DNA of 64,000 bases from Rhodocyclales bacterium (GCA_016235165.1 JACRLX010000022.1:62001-126000), one strand, 5' to 3'; counted from the stretch's first letter, positions 50,526-60,843 are shown. Notes: generated by a model from the sequence alone, not told the origin. Numbers and translations are program-made.

Positions 50526-51665
50526 ATGGTACTGAGCCCGGAACAGGAACAGATCCGCGACATGCTGCGCGATTTCGCGCGCGAACAACTCGCGCCCAAG
50601 GCCGCCGAATGGGACCGGACCTGCCACTTCCCGCGCGAGGAACTGCGCGCGCTCGGCGAACTCGGCTGCTGCGGCATGGTCGTGCCCGAGGAGTGGAACG
50701 GCGCGGGGCTGGACTATGTTTCACTGGCGCTGGCGCTGGAGGAAATCGCCGCCGGCGATGGCGCCACCTCGACCATCATCAGCGTGCAGAACTCGGTGGT
50801 CTGCGGCCCCATCAATGCCTTCGGCACGGATGCACAAAAGGAAACGTACCTCAAGAAGCTCGCCAGCGGCGAGTGGCTCGGCTGCTTCTGCCTCACCGAA
50901 CCGCATGTCGGCTCCGACGCCGCGGCGATCCGCACCAAAGCCGTGAGGGATGGCGACCACTGGGTGTTGAACGGCGTCAAGCAGTTCATCACCACCGGCA
51001 AAAACGCGCAAGTCGCCGTGGTTTTCGCGGTGACCGATCCGGGCGCGGGCAAGAAGGGCATCTCGGCCTTCATCGTTCCCGCCGACACCCCGGGCTACAT
51101 TGCCGCCCGCGTCGAGGAAAAGCTCGGCCAGCATGCCTCGGATACGGCGCAGATCCTGTTCGAGGATTGCCGCATTCCGGCCGAGAACCTGCTCGGCGCC
51201 GAGGGCCAGGGTTATCGGATTGCACTCGCCAACCTGGAGGGCGGCCGCATCGGCATCGCCGCCCAGGCGGTGGGCATGGCGCGCGCGGCGTTCGAGGCGG
51301 CGCTGGCATATGCGCATGAGCGCGAGAGCTTCGGCAAGCCCATCTTCGAGCACCAGGCGGTGAACTTCCGCCTTGCCGACATGGCGGTACAGATCGAGGC
51401 GGCGCGCCAGTTGGCGCATCACGCCGCCAGCCTCAAGGATGCTGGCAGGCCCTGCCTCAAGGAGGCTTCGATGGCCAAGCTCTTTGCCTCCGAGATGGCC
51501 GAGAAGATCTGCTCCGATGCCATCCAGATCCACGGCGGCTACGGCTACGTGAATGACTTTCCGGTCGAGCGCATCTACCGCGACGTGCGCGTTTGCCAGA
51601 TCTACGAGGGCGCGTCGGACATCCAGCGCCTGGTGATCGGCAGATCGCTGGCGGGTGCATCATGA
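50526..51665 (+). CDS. Acyl-CoA dehydrogenase
   Basis: A 379-residue FAD acyl-CoA dehydrogenase. [17 protein letters not shown] and [18 protein letters not shown] bind flavin; the short-chain type catalytic Glu is expected in [22 protein letters not shown]. It starts one base after the hydratase stop. Butyryl- or 2-methylacyl-CoA are plausible substrates within branched-chain degradation. The stop is three bases before the VapBC operator. Confidence 0.9.
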   Translation: MVLSPEQEQIRDMLRDFAREQLAPKAAEWDRTCHFPREELRALGELGCCGMVVPEEWNGAGLDYVSLALALEEIAAGDGATSTIISVQNSVVCGPINAFGTDAQKETYLKKLASGEWLGCFCLTEPHVGSDAAAIRTKAVRDGDHWVLNGVKQFITTGKNAQVAVVFAVTDPGAGKKGISAFIVPADTPGYIAARVEEKLGQHASDTAQILFEDCRIPAENLLGAEGQGYRIALANLEGGRIGIAAQAVGMARAAFEAALAYAHERESFGKPIFEHQAVNFRLADMAVQIEAARQLAHHAASLKDAGRPCLKEASMAKLFASEMAEKICSDAIQIHGGYGYVNDFPVERIYRDVRVCQIYEGASDIQRLVIGRSLAGAS

Positions 51666-51667
51666 AG

Positions 51668-51695
51668 TGCATCAAATGATGCTATATTTGATGCA
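51668..51695. promoter_or_regulatory. Operator-promoter of the VapBC-like pair
   Basis: Perfect 10 bp inverted repeat TGCATCAAAT/ATTTGATGCA with an eight-base gap. It includes TATATT, a -10-like box at 51683-51688. It sits 21 bases before vapB and is the likely autoregulation site. Confidence 0.65.
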
Positions 51696-51716
51696 TTCCG
51701 CCACTGCACGGAGCCC

Positions 51717-51974
51717 ATGATGAGAACCACGGTTACGCTGGATGATGAACTGCTCGCCGATGTCGAACAACTGAGTGGGATTCACGACCGCTCCCAACTG
51801 CTGCGCGAGGCGCTTCTGGAAATGCGCCATCGTCTTGCTTCGCAGCGGCTGGCTTTGCTGGCCGGCACGGAACCCGGGGTCGTCGCGCCGCCGCGCCGAC
51901 GGGCCCCCAATTTCGTTTCCGAGCCGGAAGCGACGCCCTATTCGGCCAAAAAGCGTTCGAAGGCCAGCCGATGA
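51717..51974 (+). CDS. VapB-type antitoxin
   Basis: An 85-residue protein. MRTTVTLDDELLADVEQLSGI is a typical ribbon-helix-helix start; SQLLREALLEMRHRLASQRL is the following helix. The C-terminal part is Pro/Arg-rich and would bind the toxin. Two ATG codons are in tandem (51717 and 51720). Overlaps vapC by four bases (ATGA). Confidence 0.8.
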   Translation: MMRTTVTLDDELLADVEQLSGIHDRSQLLREALLEMRHRLASQRLALLAGTEPGVVAPPRRRAPNFVSEPEATPYSAKKRSKASR

Positions 51975-52333
51975 AAGTGCTTGCCGACACCTCGGTTTGG
52001 GTGGACTACATGCGCAATGAACAGGCCCCGATTCTGAGTCGGCTCAGGTTGGGCGACATCGTGATGCACGACTATGTCATTGGCGAAATCGTGCTGGGCG
52101 GGGTCAGTGCGAGCAAGCTCGCCATGTTCAGGCAGATGCGACGCTGTCACTGCGCCAGCCACGAGGAAGTGATGCACCTGATCGCCGAACGCCGCCTGGC
52201 CGGTCGCGGACTCGGTTACGTCGACAGCCACTTGCTCGCCGCCGCACTGATCGATCGTTTGCAGCTTTGGACAATGGACAAGGCCCTGCAGCAGGTGGCG
52301 CAGGAGTTCGGCTGCGGGCTGAAGGTGCATTGA
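51971..52333 (+). CDS. VapC-type PIN-domain toxin
   Basis: A 120-residue ribonuclease toxin. The acidic metal site is recognisable: Asp in KVLADTSVWVDYMR, Glu in DYVIGEIVLGG, and a late acid in GYVDSHLLAAA, then LWTMDKAL. The module interrupts a catabolic operon between the acyl-CoA dehydrogenase and the isomerase gene, likely as an insertion tolerated because all genes keep the same direction. Confidence 0.85.
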   Translation: MKVLADTSVWVDYMRNEQAPILSRLRLGDIVMHDYVIGEIVLGGVSASKLAMFRQMRRCHCASHEEVMHLIAERRLAGRGLGYVDSHLLAAALIDRLQLWTMDKALQQVAQEFGCGLKVH

Positions 52334-52354
52334 ACTTTCCAGCGGAGAAACCCG

Positions 52355-52963
52355 GTGACCGACAAACTCCCCATCGTTTTCTACTTCGACTTCACCTCGC
52401 CCTACTCCTACCTGGCCAGCGAGCGCATCGATGAACTCGCGGCGAAGTACGATCGCCGGGTGCAATGGCGGCCGGTGATGCTCGGCGCCGCCTTCAAGGC
52501 CTCTGGCATGCCGCTGCTGGTGACGATTCCGCTCAAGGGCGAGTACAGCAAGCGCGATTTCGACCGCTCGGCGCGCTTCATGGGCATCCCCTACCGCTTC
52601 CCGCCCAAGTTTCCCGTGTCCTCGCTGTCGGCGGCGCGCGCCTATTACTGGCTGCATGGGCAGGACTGCGGCAAGGCGCGCGAATTCGCCCACGCCGTGT
52701 TTCGCGCCTACTGGACGGAAGGCCGCGACATCAGCGATACGGCGGTGGTGCTCGACATCGTGCGCAGCCAGGGCCTGGAAGTCGGCGCCTGCGAGACGGC
52801 GATCGCCACCCAGGAGATCAAGGACAAGGTGAAGAACGAGACCGACGCGGCGATCGTCCAAGGCATGTTCGGCGCGCCATACTTCATGGTCGACGGCGAG
52901 CCCTTCTGGGGCGCCGACAGTTTGCCGCAGATCGAAAGGTGGCTTCAAACCGGGGGTTTCTAG
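52355..52963 (+). CDS. DsbA-family 2-hydroxychromene-2-carboxylate isomerase-like protein
   Basis: A 202-residue kappa-class glutathione transferase-like protein from a GTG start. [16 protein letters not shown] is the diagnostic N-terminus, with the SPYSY serine as active residue. Later [26 protein letters not shown] is the thioredoxin-like cis-Pro region. In this context it is an accessory of uncertain role; the family name derives from naphthalene degradation. Its stop shares a base with the liuB start. Confidence 0.8.
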   Translation: MTDKLPIVFYFDFTSPYSYLASERIDELAAKYDRRVQWRPVMLGAAFKASGMPLLVTIPLKGEYSKRDFDRSARFMGIPYRFPPKFPVSSLSAARAYYWLHGQDCGKAREFAHAVFRAYWTEGRDISDTAVVLDIVRSQGLEVGACETAIATQEIKDKVKNETDAAIVQGMFGAPYFMVDGEPFWGADSLPQIERWLQTGGF

Positions 52964-54570
52964 TGTCCATCATCAAGTCAAAACTCAACACGCGCAGCGA
53001 CGATTACCGCGCCAATGTCGCCGCCATGCAGGCGCTGGTCGACGACCTGCGCGAGAAGACCGCACTGGTCTCGCAAGGCGGCCCCGAGGAGCATCGCAAG
53101 AAGCACGTCGCCCGCGGCAAGCTCTTGCCGCGCGAACGCATCAACGGCCTGCTCGATCCCGGCGCACCTTTTCTCGAGCTGTCGGCGATGGCCGGCTGGA
53201 ACATGTTCAACAACGAGGTCAATTCCGGCGGCGTGGTCACCGGCATCGGCCGCGTGCAGGGCGTCGAATGCATGATCGTGGCCAACGACGCCACGGTGAA
53301 GGGCGGTTCCTACTTTCCGATCACGGTCAAGAAGCACCTGCGGGCGCAGGAGATCGCGGCGCAGAACCGTCTGCCCTGCATTTACCTGGTCGATTCCGGC
53401 GGTGCCAACCTGCCGACCCAGGACGAGGTCTTCCCCGACCGTGACCACTTCGGCCGCATCTTCTACAACCAGGCCAACATGAGCGCTGCCGGCATTCCGC
53501 AGATCGGCGTGGTGATGGGTTCCTGCACCGCCGGCGGCGCCTACGTGCCGGCGATGTCCGACGAATCGATCATCGTCAGGAACCAGGGCACCATCTTCCT
53601 TGGCGGACCGCCGCTGGTGAAGGCCGCAACTGGCGAAGTGGTGAGCGCCGAGGACCTCGGCGGCGGCGACGTGCATACGCGCATTTCGGGCGTCTGCGAC
53701 CACCTCGCCGAGAACGACCACCACGCCTTGTCGATCGCGCGTCGCGTGGTCGGCAACCTGAACTGGACGAAGCCGATGTCATTGGACCTGGCGACGCCGG
53801 AAGACCCGCTCTACGATCCTGCCGAGCTGATGGGCATCATCCCGGCGGACCCGCGCAAGCCCTACGACGTGCGCGAAGTGATCGCCCGCGTGGTCGACGG
53901 TTCGCGCCTGGACGAATTCAAATCGCGTTACGGCACCACGCTGGTCACCGGCTTCGCGCGCATCCACGGTTACCCGATCGGCATCGTCGCCAACAACGGC
54001 ATCCTCTTCGGCGAGTCGGCGCAGAAGGGCGCGCACTTCATCGAGCTTTGCGCCCAGCGCGGGATTCCGCTGCTGTTCATGCAGAACATCACCGGCTTCA
54101 TGGTCGGCCGCAAATACGAAAACGCCGGCATCGCCAAGGACGGCGCCAAGATGGTGACGGCGGTCGCCACCGCCCAGGTGCCGAAATTCACCATGATCAT
54201 CGGCGGCAGCTTCGGCGCCGGCAACTACGGCATGTGCGGCCGTGCCTACAGCCCGCGCCTGTTGTGGATCTGGCCCAATGCGCGGGTCTCGGTGATGGGA
54301 GGCGAGCAGGCCGCCTCGGTGCTGTCCACCATCAAGCGCGACAGCATGGAAGCCGCCGGCAAGACCTGGCCCAAGGACGACGAAGAGGCCTTCAAGGCGC
54401 CGATCCGCGCCCAGTACGAACACCAGGGCCATCCCTATTACGCCACGGCGCGCTTGTGGGACGACGGCATCGTCGATCCGGTGCAGACCCGGCGCACGCT
54501 GGGCCTGGGAATATCGGCCTCATTGAACGCACCGATTCTGCCGACCAAGTTCGGCGTCTTCCGCATGTAG
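52963..54570 (+). CDS. liuB: Methylcrotonyl-CoA carboxylase carboxyltransferase (beta) subunit
   Basis: A 535-residue carboxyltransferase adding carboxybiotin-derived CO2 to 3-methylcrotonyl-CoA. Oxyanion regions [20 protein letters not shown] and [19 protein letters not shown] are present. The GTG start at 52963 overlaps the previous TAG and gives the family length. Works with the biotinylated LiuD subunit downstream. Confidence 0.92.
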   Translation: MSIIKSKLNTRSDDYRANVAAMQALVDDLREKTALVSQGGPEEHRKKHVARGKLLPRERINGLLDPGAPFLELSAMAGWNMFNNEVNSGGVVTGIGRVQGVECMIVANDATVKGGSYFPITVKKHLRAQEIAAQNRLPCIYLVDSGGANLPTQDEVFPDRDHFGRIFYNQANMSAAGIPQIGVVMGSCTAGGAYVPAMSDESIIVRNQGTIFLGGPPLVKAATGEVVSAEDLGGGDVHTRISGVCDHLAENDHHALSIARRVVGNLNWTKPMSLDLATPEDPLYDPAELMGIIPADPRKPYDVREVIARVVDGSRLDEFKSRYGTTLVTGFARIHGYPIGIVANNGILFGESAQKGAHFIELCAQRGIPLLFMQNITGFMVGRKYENAGIAKDGAKMVTAVATAQVPKFTMIIGGSFGAGNYGMCGRAYSPRLLWIWPNARVSVMGGEQAASVLSTIKRDSMEAAGKTWPKDDEEAFKAPIRAQYEHQGHPYYATARLWDDGIVDPVQTRRTLGLGISASLNAPILPTKFGVFRM

Positions 54571-54582
54571 CCTGGAGCGACC

Positions 54583-55374
54583 ATGTACAACAACATCGTT
54601 ACCGAAGTCGACCTCGGCGTCGGCATCATCACCCTCAACCAGCCGGAGCGGCACAACGCCTTCGACGACGCGCTGATCGCGGAACTCTCCGACGCCATTG
54701 ATCGCATGAGCATCGATCCGGCCGTGCGCGTGCTGGTGATCTCCAGCACCGGCAAGAGTTTCTGCGCCGGCGCCGACCTCAACTGGATGAAACGCGCCGC
54801 CGGCTACGGCGAAGAAGAGAACCTGCGCGACTCGCGCGCCCTGGCGGGCATGCTGCGCCGCCTGGCGCAGTGCCCGAAGCCGACCATCGCCCGCGTGCAG
54901 GGGCCGGCCTACGGCGGCGGCGTCGGCCTGGTCGCCTGCTGCGATATCGCCGTTGCCACCTTCGACGCGCAGTTCTCGCTGACGGAAGTCAAGCTCGGCA
55001 TCATCCCGGCGGTGATCAGCCCGCACGTGATCGCGGCGATCGGCGAGCGCTATGCGCGGCGCTACATGCTGACCGCCGAGCGTTTCTCCGCCGCCGAGGC
55101 TTACCGCATCGGCCTGCTGCATGAAATGGTGACAGACGAAACGGCGCTCGACGAGGCGCTCGGCGAGATCATCGACGCCCTGCTGAAGAACGGCCCGCGC
55201 GCGCTGGCCGAGTGCAAGCAACTGATTTCCGCCGTGGCCTGGAAGCCGCTCTCCGACGAGGTGGTCGAGGACACGGCGCAGCGCATCACGCGCCTGCGCG
55301 CCAGCGAGGAAGGTCGCGAAGGCATGACGGCCTTCCTGGAGAAGCGCAAACCCAACTGGATCGCCCAGGGCTGA
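54583..55374 (+). CDS. liuC: Methylglutaconyl-CoA hydratase
   Basis: A 263-residue crotonase hydrating 3-methylglutaconyl-CoA to HMG-CoA. FCAGADLNWMKRAAGY near residue 60 and QGPAYGGGVGLVACCDIAVA near 106 shape the oxyanion hole; the catalytic Glu is in SLTEVKLGIIPAVISPHV. The LNWM tail of the first motif is typical of LiuC. Lies between liuB and liuD. Confidence 0.92.
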   Translation: MYNNIVTEVDLGVGIITLNQPERHNAFDDALIAELSDAIDRMSIDPAVRVLVISSTGKSFCAGADLNWMKRAAGYGEEENLRDSRALAGMLRRLAQCPKPTIARVQGPAYGGGVGLVACCDIAVATFDAQFSLTEVKLGIIPAVISPHVIAAIGERYARRYMLTAERFSAAEAYRIGLLHEMVTDETALDEALGEIIDALLKNGPRALAECKQLISAVAWKPLSDEVVEDTAQRITRLRASEEGREGMTAFLEKRKPNWIAQG

Positions 55375-55377
55375 GCC

Positions 55378-57390
55378 ATGTTCACGAAAATACTGATTGC
55401 CAATCGAGGCGAGATCGCCTGCCGCGTCATCAGGACCGCGCGGCGCATGGGCATCCGCACCGTCGCCGTGTATTCCGAGGCCGATGCCGGTGCGCGCCAC
55501 GTGCGCCTGGCCGACGAGGCGGTGTGCATCGGTGCGCCGCCGCCACGCGAGTCCTATCTGGTGATCGACAAGATCATAGCCGCGGCGCTGGCCACCGGCG
55601 CCCAGGCCATCCATCCCGGCTACGGCTTCCTTTCGGAAAACGAGGAGTTCGCCGAGGCGTGTGCTGCGAACGGCATCGCCTTCGTCGGGCCGCCGGTCAG
55701 CGCCATCCGCGCCATGGGCCTCAAGTCGGAAAGCAAGAAGCTCATGGAAAAGGCCGGCGTGCCGCTGACACCCGGCTACCACGGCGACGACCAGGATCCA
55801 GCGCATCTGAAGCAGCAGGCCGACACCATCGGCTACCCGGTGCTGATCAAGGCTTCGGCCGGCGGTGGCGGCAAGGGCATGCGCGCGGTGTGGAAGGCCG
55901 AGGAGTTCGCCGACGCGCTGGCCTCCTGCCAGCGCGAGGCCAAGTCCTCCTTCGGCGACGAGCACGTGCTGATCGAGAAATACCTGCAGCGCCCCCGCCA
56001 TATCGAGATCCAGGTCTTCGGCGACAGCCACGGCAACTGCGTGTATCTGTTCGAGCGCGACTGCTCGGTGCAGCGCCGCCACCAGAAGGTAGTCGAGGAG
56101 GCGCCGGCTCCCGGCATGACCGCCGAACGTCGTGCCGCGATGGGCAAGGCGGCGGTCGACGCGGCCAAGGCGGTCGCCTATGTCGGCGCCGGCACGGTGG
56201 AGTTCATCGTCAATCAAGATGGCACGTTCTACTTCATGGAGATGAACACCCGCCTGCAGGTCGAGCATCCGGTGACGGAAATGATCACCGGGCTCGATCT
56301 TGTCGAGTGGCAACTCAAGGTCGCCGCCGGCGAGCCGCTGCCGCTGGCGCAGGAACAGTTGCGCATCCACGGCCATGCGCTGGAAGCGCGCATCTATGCC
56401 GAGGACCCGGACAAGGGCTTCCTGCCGTCGATCGGCAAGCTGATCCATCTGTCGCCACCCGCCGAGACCATCAACGTGCGCGTCGATACCGGCGTCGAGC
56501 AGGACGACGAAATCTCCCCGCACTACGATCCGATGATCGCCAAGCTCATCGTCTGGGACGGCAGTGACACAAATGCGCGGGAACGGGCGCTGGCGCGCAT
56601 GCTGCAGGCGCTGGCCGACTACCGCGTGGTCGGCGTTTCCAACAACATCGGCTTCCTTTCGCGCCTGGTGGCCTGCCCGGCCTTCGCCCAGGCCGACCTC
56701 GACACCGGGCTGATCGAGCGCGAGCGCGGCTTCCTCTTCCCCGAGGGCGGCGAGCCACCGGCCGAAGCCTGGATGGTCGCCGCGCTCGCCGAGCTGATCC
56801 ATGATCGGGAGTATGCGGCGGCCGAGGCCGTGGCCGGCAACGATCCCTACTCGCCCTGGCACGCCCGCGACGGTTGGCGGGTCAACAGCACGGCGCGACG
56901 CGAGATCCGTTTGCGTGCCGGCGAGCTTGAAAAGGTCGTCAATGCCGCCTATGCGGGCGCCGGCATTCAGCTCGAATTCGCCGGCCGGACGGTTGCGGCG
57001 GCCGGACGCTTCATCGACGGCGGCCAGCTGCGCGTCGACCTCGGCGGCCGGCGCATCAGCGCCACCGTGGTGGCCGCCAACGAAAAGCGCCATGTCTTCA
57101 TCGATGGCGTTTGCCATGTCTTCGCCGCCATCGATCCGCTGTTCCACGCCGGCAGCGGCGGCGGATCTGAGGGAGGGCTCACCGCGCCGATGCCGGGCAA
57201 GGTGATCGCGCTGATTGCCGCGGTGGGCGCGAAGCTGGAAAAGGGCGCGCCGCTGCTGATCCTCGAAGCCATGAAAATGGAACACAGCATCGCCGCGCCG
57301 GCGAACGGTACGGTAAAGGCCTTCCTGTTCAATGTCGGCGAACAGGTGAGCGACGGTGCCGAGCTAGTAGAATTCGAGGTCGAAAAGTAA
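55378..57390 (+). CDS. liuD: Methylcrotonyl-CoA carboxylase biotin-containing (alpha) subunit
   Basis: A 670-residue protein with biotin carboxylase (residues 1-450), a linker domain and a C-terminal biotinyl domain. The ATP-grasp glycine loop KASAGGGGKGMRAV near residue 160 and the biotinylated lysine in EAMKMEH near 635 are visible. It uses bicarbonate and ATP, the link to the encoded carbonic anhydrase. It begins three bases after liuC. Confidence 0.95.
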   Translation: MFTKILIANRGEIACRVIRTARRMGIRTVAVYSEADAGARHVRLADEAVCIGAPPPRESYLVIDKIIAAALATGAQAIHPGYGFLSENEEFAEACAANGIAFVGPPVSAIRAMGLKSESKKLMEKAGVPLTPGYHGDDQDPAHLKQQADTIGYPVLIKASAGGGGKGMRAVWKAEEFADALASCQREAKSSFGDEHVLIEKYLQRPRHIEIQVFGDSHGNCVYLFERDCSVQRRHQKVVEEAPAPGMTAERRAAMGKAAVDAAKAVAYVGAGTVEFIVNQDGTFYFMEMNTRLQVEHPVTEMITGLDLVEWQLKVAAGEPLPLAQEQLRIHGHALEARIYAEDPDKGFLPSIGKLIHLSPPAETINVRVDTGVEQDDEISPHYDPMIAKLIVWDGSDTNARERALARMLQALADYRVVGVSNNIGFLSRLVACPAFAQADLDTGLIERERGFLFPEGGEPPAEAWMVAALAELIHDREYAAAEAVAGNDPYSPWHARDGWRVNSTARREIRLRAGELEKVVNAAYAGAGIQLEFAGRTVAAAGRFIDGGQLRVDLGGRRISATVVAANEKRHVFIDGVCHVFAAIDPLFHAGSGGGSEGGLTAPMPGKVIALIAAVGAKLEKGAPLLILEAMKMEHSIAAPANGTVKAFLFNVGEQVSDGAELVEFEVEK

Positions 57391-57405
57391 TCAGTACAGA
57401 CACGA

Positions 57406-58332
57406 ATGACCCTCCCCAGCAAAGTACGCATCGTCGAAGTCGGCCCGCGTGACGGCCTGCAGAACGAAAAGAAGCCCGTTCCCACCGAGACCAAGGTCGA
57501 ACTGATCCAGCGCCTGGGCCAGGCCGGCCTCAAGAGCATCGAGGCCACGGCCTTCGTCTCGCCCAAGTGGATGCCGCAGATGGCGGACGCTGCCGAGGTC
57601 TTCGCCGCAATCGAGAAGCTGCCGGACGTTTCCTACCCGGTGCTGACGCCGAACATGAAGGGCTTCGAGGCCGCGCTGGCCGCCGGGGCGAAGGAGGTCG
57701 CCGTGTTCGGCGCGGCTTCCGAATCCTTTTCGCAGAAGAACATCAACTGCTCGATCGCCGAGTCGCTGGAGCGCTTCCGCCCCATCGTCGAGGCGGCGAA
57801 GGCGGCGGACGTCAGGGTTCGCGGCTATGTCTCCTGCGTGCTGGGCTGCCCCTACGAGGGCGAGATCATGCCGCTGGCCGCAGCCGACGTCGCTGTCGCC
57901 CTGATCGAGATGGGCTGCTATGAAGTCAGCCTCGGCGACACCATCGGCATCGGCACGCCGGAGCGCACCAAGGACATGATCGAGGCCGTGGCACGCCGCG
58001 TGCCGCTGAAGAAGATCGCCGGCCACTTCCACGACACCTACGGCATGGCGACCGCCAATATCTACGCCGCGCTGCAGATGGGCATCGGCATCTTCGACAG
58101 TTCCGTCGCCGGCCTCGGCGGCTGCCCCTATGCCGCGGGCGCCTCCGGCAATGTGGCCACCGAGGACGTGGTCTGGCTGCTCAAGGGCCTGGGAATCGAC
58201 ACCGGCATCGACCTCGACGCCCTGGTCGACACCGGCGCCTGGGTCTCGAAAAAGCTCAAGCGCGAATCCGCCTCGCGCGTGGCGCGCGCCCTGCTCGCAA
58301 AACGCGAAGCCAAGAGCGTTGCCGCGGCGTGA
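57406..58332 (+). CDS. liuE: Hydroxymethylglutaryl-CoA lyase
   Basis: A 308-residue TIM-barrel lyase cleaving HMG-CoA to acetyl-CoA and acetoacetate. The first strand [12 protein letters not shown] carries metal-binding Asp; [11 protein letters not shown] and [12 protein letters not shown] contribute further ligands; [15 protein letters not shown] has the active-site cysteine loop. Its stop overlaps the next gene's GTG. It ends the core liu pathway. Confidence 0.95.
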   Translation: MTLPSKVRIVEVGPRDGLQNEKKPVPTETKVELIQRLGQAGLKSIEATAFVSPKWMPQMADAAEVFAAIEKLPDVSYPVLTPNMKGFEAALAAGAKEVAVFGAASESFSQKNINCSIAESLERFRPIVEAAKAADVRVRGYVSCVLGCPYEGEIMPLAAADVAVALIEMGCYEVSLGDTIGIGTPERTKDMIEAVARRVPLKKIAGHFHDTYGMATANIYAALQMGIGIFDSSVAGLGGCPYAAGASGNVATEDVVWLLKGLGIDTGIDLDALVDTGAWVSKKLKRESASRVARALLAKREAKSVAAA

Positions 58333-58547
58333 TCCCGGACGGGAAACATGAGCTTGGCGCCGACGCCAGCGTGGCCTCGCCGTGCATCGACGTCTGCAGA
58401 ATGGAGGGCGAGCTCTGCATCGGCTGTTACCGCAGCCTCGACGAGATCGCCAAGTGGTCGAAGGCCGACGACGGGGAAAAACGACAGATTCTCGCCGCCG
58501 TGGCCCGGCGCCGCAGCTGCGTGATCGAGAACACGCCCCGGACCTGA
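58329..58547 (+). CDS. DUF1289 family protein
   Basis: A 72-residue protein with the family's cysteine pattern: [27 protein letters not shown], four cysteines that probably bind zinc or an iron-sulfur cluster. The start is GTG, overlapping the liuE stop; the stop overlaps the next ATG. Function unknown. Confidence 0.8.
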   Translation: MIPDGKHELGADASVASPCIDVCRMEGELCIGCYRSLDEIAKWSKADDGEKRQILAAVARRRSCVIENTPRT

Positions 58548-59512
58548 TGAAGCTCCCGGACTCGATCCAGGTCATCGAGCGCGGCTGGCTTTCGTCGAAC
58601 AACGTGCTGCTGTTCGAGGGCGAATCCGCCACCCTCGTGGATGCCGGCTATGTCGGCCATGCCCCGCAGACCGTGGCATTGGTAAAGTCGGCGCTTGCCG
58701 GCTGGCGAAGCCACAACCCCGGCAGACAAGGTCCGGCACGGCGCGGTTCGCCGGGACTTGGCCGCATCGTCAATACCCACTCGCACTCCGACCACATCGG
58801 CGGCAATGCCAGCCTGCAGGCGGCATTTGGCTGCCGCATCGCGATACCCGCCGGCATCGAGCGCATGGTTGCCGAATGGGACACCGACGCCCTGTTGCTC
58901 GACCAGGCGAAACAGCAGGGCGAACGCTTCGCCCATGACGAGGTGATCGAGGCCGGCGGCGAGTTCGAAATGGGCGGCCTGTCCTGGAAGGCCCATGCGG
59001 CACCCGGCCACGACATGAATGCGCTGATCTACCATTGCGCCGAGCAGCGCATCCTGATTTCCGGCGATGCCTTGTGGCAGGACGGCTTCGGCATCATCTT
59101 CGGCGAACTGATGGGCGACCAGGATGCCCTGCCGGCGACACGCCGCACGCTGGAGGCCATCGCTTCCCTGCCCGTCGATATCGTCATTCCCGGCCATGGT
59201 CCGGCCTTCGGCGACGTGGATGGCGCCCTGGCGCGCGCCTTCCGCCGCCTCGATTCCTTCGCCGCCGACCCGACGCGTGTCGGCCGCAACGCGGTGCGCG
59301 CCTGCTTCATCTTCAACCTGCTCGACCTGCAGCGATTGCGCGAAGAGGAGCTTCCCGCCTACCTGAAGAGCGTGCCTTTCTTCCACAATGTCAATGTGCG
59401 CATGCTGGGCTTTTCCGACGACGATTTCGCCTCCTGGCTGCTGGGCGAGCTCCTGCGCTCGCGTTCCATCGAACTGCGCGACGGCTGGATCTATCCGACC
59501 ATCGCGCCCTGA
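58547..59512 (+). CDS. MBL-fold metallo-hydrolase with a basic insertion
   Basis: A 321-residue metallo-beta-lactamase-fold protein. The metal site is in NTHSHSDHIGG near residue 82, with PGHDMNALIYH and IPGHGPAFGD later. Compared with the MBL protein at 43034, KSALAG is followed by about 15 extra residues (Arg/Gly/Pro-rich, about 53-71) before the metal motif. The insertion lies on a surface loop and keeps the frame. Co-translated with the DUF1289 gene; probably acts on an acyl thioester. Confidence 0.8.
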   Translation: MKLPDSIQVIERGWLSSNNVLLFEGESATLVDAGYVGHAPQTVALVKSALAGWRSHNPGRQGPARRGSPGLGRIVNTHSHSDHIGGNASLQAAFGCRIAIPAGIERMVAEWDTDALLLDQAKQQGERFAHDEVIEAGGEFEMGGLSWKAHAAPGHDMNALIYHCAEQRILISGDALWQDGFGIIFGELMGDQDALPATRRTLEAIASLPVDIVIPGHGPAFGDVDGALARAFRRLDSFAADPTRVGRNAVRACFIFNLLDLQRLREEELPAYLKSVPFFHNVNVRMLGFSDDDFASWLLGELLRSRSIELRDGWIYPTIAP

Positions 59513-59557
59513 GCGGCATCGCGCCAAGGGTGGCGCCAATCCGCTATGCTAGCCGCC

Positions 59558-60400
59558 ATGCAAGTCGTGCTCATCAGCGGCCTTTCCGGCTCCGGCAAGT
59601 CCATCGCGCTCAATGTGCTCGAGGACTCCGGCTATTACTGCGTCGACAACCTGCCGGCGCCGCTGCTTTCTGACCTGGTGCGTCACTTGCGCCTGGAGGG
59701 CCACGAGCGGGTGGCGGTGGCGGTCGACATGCGCGGCGGGTCGAGCATCGCCGCCCTGCCGCCGCAGCTGCGCCACCTCGAATCCGACGGCGTCGGCCTG
59801 CGCTTCGTGTTCCTCGATGCGCGCAACGAAGTCCTGATCCAGCGCTTTTCCGAAACCCGGCGCCGGCATCCGCTGGCCGAGGGCGACGTCACCCTGGACG
59901 AGGCCATCGCGCGCGAACGGGAAGCGCTGGAAACCCTGGCCTCGCTCGGCCACCACATCGACACCGGCAACCTGCGTCCCAACGCCTTGCGTGCCATCGT
60001 CAAGGATTTCGTCGCGCTCGACGAAGGCAGCGGCCTGACCTTGCTGTTCGAATCCTTCGGCTTCAAGCACGGCATTCCGCTCGACGCCGACCTGGTGTTC
60101 GACGTACGCTGCCTGCCAAATCCCCACTACGACCCCGCGCTGCGGCCGCTTACCGGGCGCGACGAAGCAGTGATCCGCTTTCTCGAAGCGCAGCCGGAGG
60201 TCGGCAGGATGGAGTCCGACCTGCGCCGCTTCATTGCCGACTGGCTGCCGGCTTACGTGCGCGACAACCGCTCCTACCTGACCGTCGGCATTGGTTGCAC
60301 CGGGGGACAGCATCGCTCGGTGTATCTCGCCGAAAAGCTCGCGGCGCATTTCCGTCCCCTGGCCCGCGTGCTGGTGCGTCATCGCAGCCTGGTCGAATGA
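59558..60400 (+). CDS. rapZ: RapZ-type RNase adapter/nucleotide-binding protein
   Basis: A 280-residue P-loop protein. Walker A GLSGSGKS is at residues 8-15. The C-terminal domain contains the YLTVGIGCTGGQHRSVY signature of RapZ/YvcJ. In enterobacteria it delivers the GlmZ small RNA to RNase E; the role in this group is less clear. TATGCT (59544-59549) lies just before the ATG. hprK and ptsN are not adjacent here. Confidence 0.9.
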   Translation: MQVVLISGLSGSGKSIALNVLEDSGYYCVDNLPAPLLSDLVRHLRLEGHERVAVAVDMRGGSSIAALPPQLRHLESDGVGLRFVFLDARNEVLIQRFSETRRRHPLAEGDVTLDEAIAREREALETLASLGHHIDTGNLRPNALRAIVKDFVALDEGSGLTLLFESFGFKHGIPLDADLVFDVRCLPNPHYDPALRPLTGRDEAVIRFLEAQPEVGRMESDLRRFIADWLPAYVRDNRSYLTVGIGCTGGQHRSVYLAEKLAAHFRPLARVLVRHRSLVE

Positions 60401-60843
60401 AGTCGCCCCTGCCCGAAGGCCTGCGCGAGCTGTTCGAGCAGGCCACCCGTCGTGGCGCGGTGCCCTGGCACGGGCTGCTGCGGCCGGGCGACTGGGCGCT
60501 GCTGGCGGTCGCGGCGGTGCTGGTCGCGGCCTCCTTCCCCCTGCTTTGGCGTGGCGGCGTCGCCGATCGCGCCATCGTCAAGCGCGATGGCCAACTGGTC
60601 ACCGAACTGGCCCTGAATGCGCCGCGCCGTTACGAGGTGCAGGGGGCGATCGGCACCACGGTGATCGAGGTGCAGCCGGGACGCGCCCGCGTCCTGTCCG
60701 ACCCGGGGCCGCGCCAATATTGCGTGCAGCAGGGCTGGCTGACACGCGCCAATGCGGTGGCGATCTGCGCGCCGAATCACGTCAGCCTGCAACTCGGCGG
60801 GCGCGGCGGCGCCAACGCGGCCTATGACAGCATCAACTATTGA
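60397..60843 (+). CDS. NusG domain II-containing membrane-anchored protein
   Basis: A 148-residue protein. One membrane segment (about residues 33-55) is followed by a beta-rich part including IVKRDGQLVTELALNAPRRYEVQG and GRARVLSDPGPRQYCVQQGWLT, as in NusG-II proteins found with Gx transporters. A cysteine pair is in YCVQQG and AICAPNH. Overlaps rapZ by four bases and the next gene by 20. Such pairs are thought to take part in redox or quinone-linked transport. Confidence 0.75.
   Translation: MKSPLPEGLRELFEQATRRGAVPWHGLLRPGDWALLAVAAVLVAASFPLLWRGGVADRAIVKRDGQLVTELALNAPRRYEVQGAIGTTVIEVQPGRARVLSDPGPRQYCVQQGWLTRANAVAICAPNHVSLQLGGRGGANAAYDSINY

Noticed and set aside
54520-57285. 921-codon frame opposite liuC/liuD
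   Set aside because: Antisense shadow rich in His/Arg/Asp; liuC and liuD are unmistakable on the + strand.
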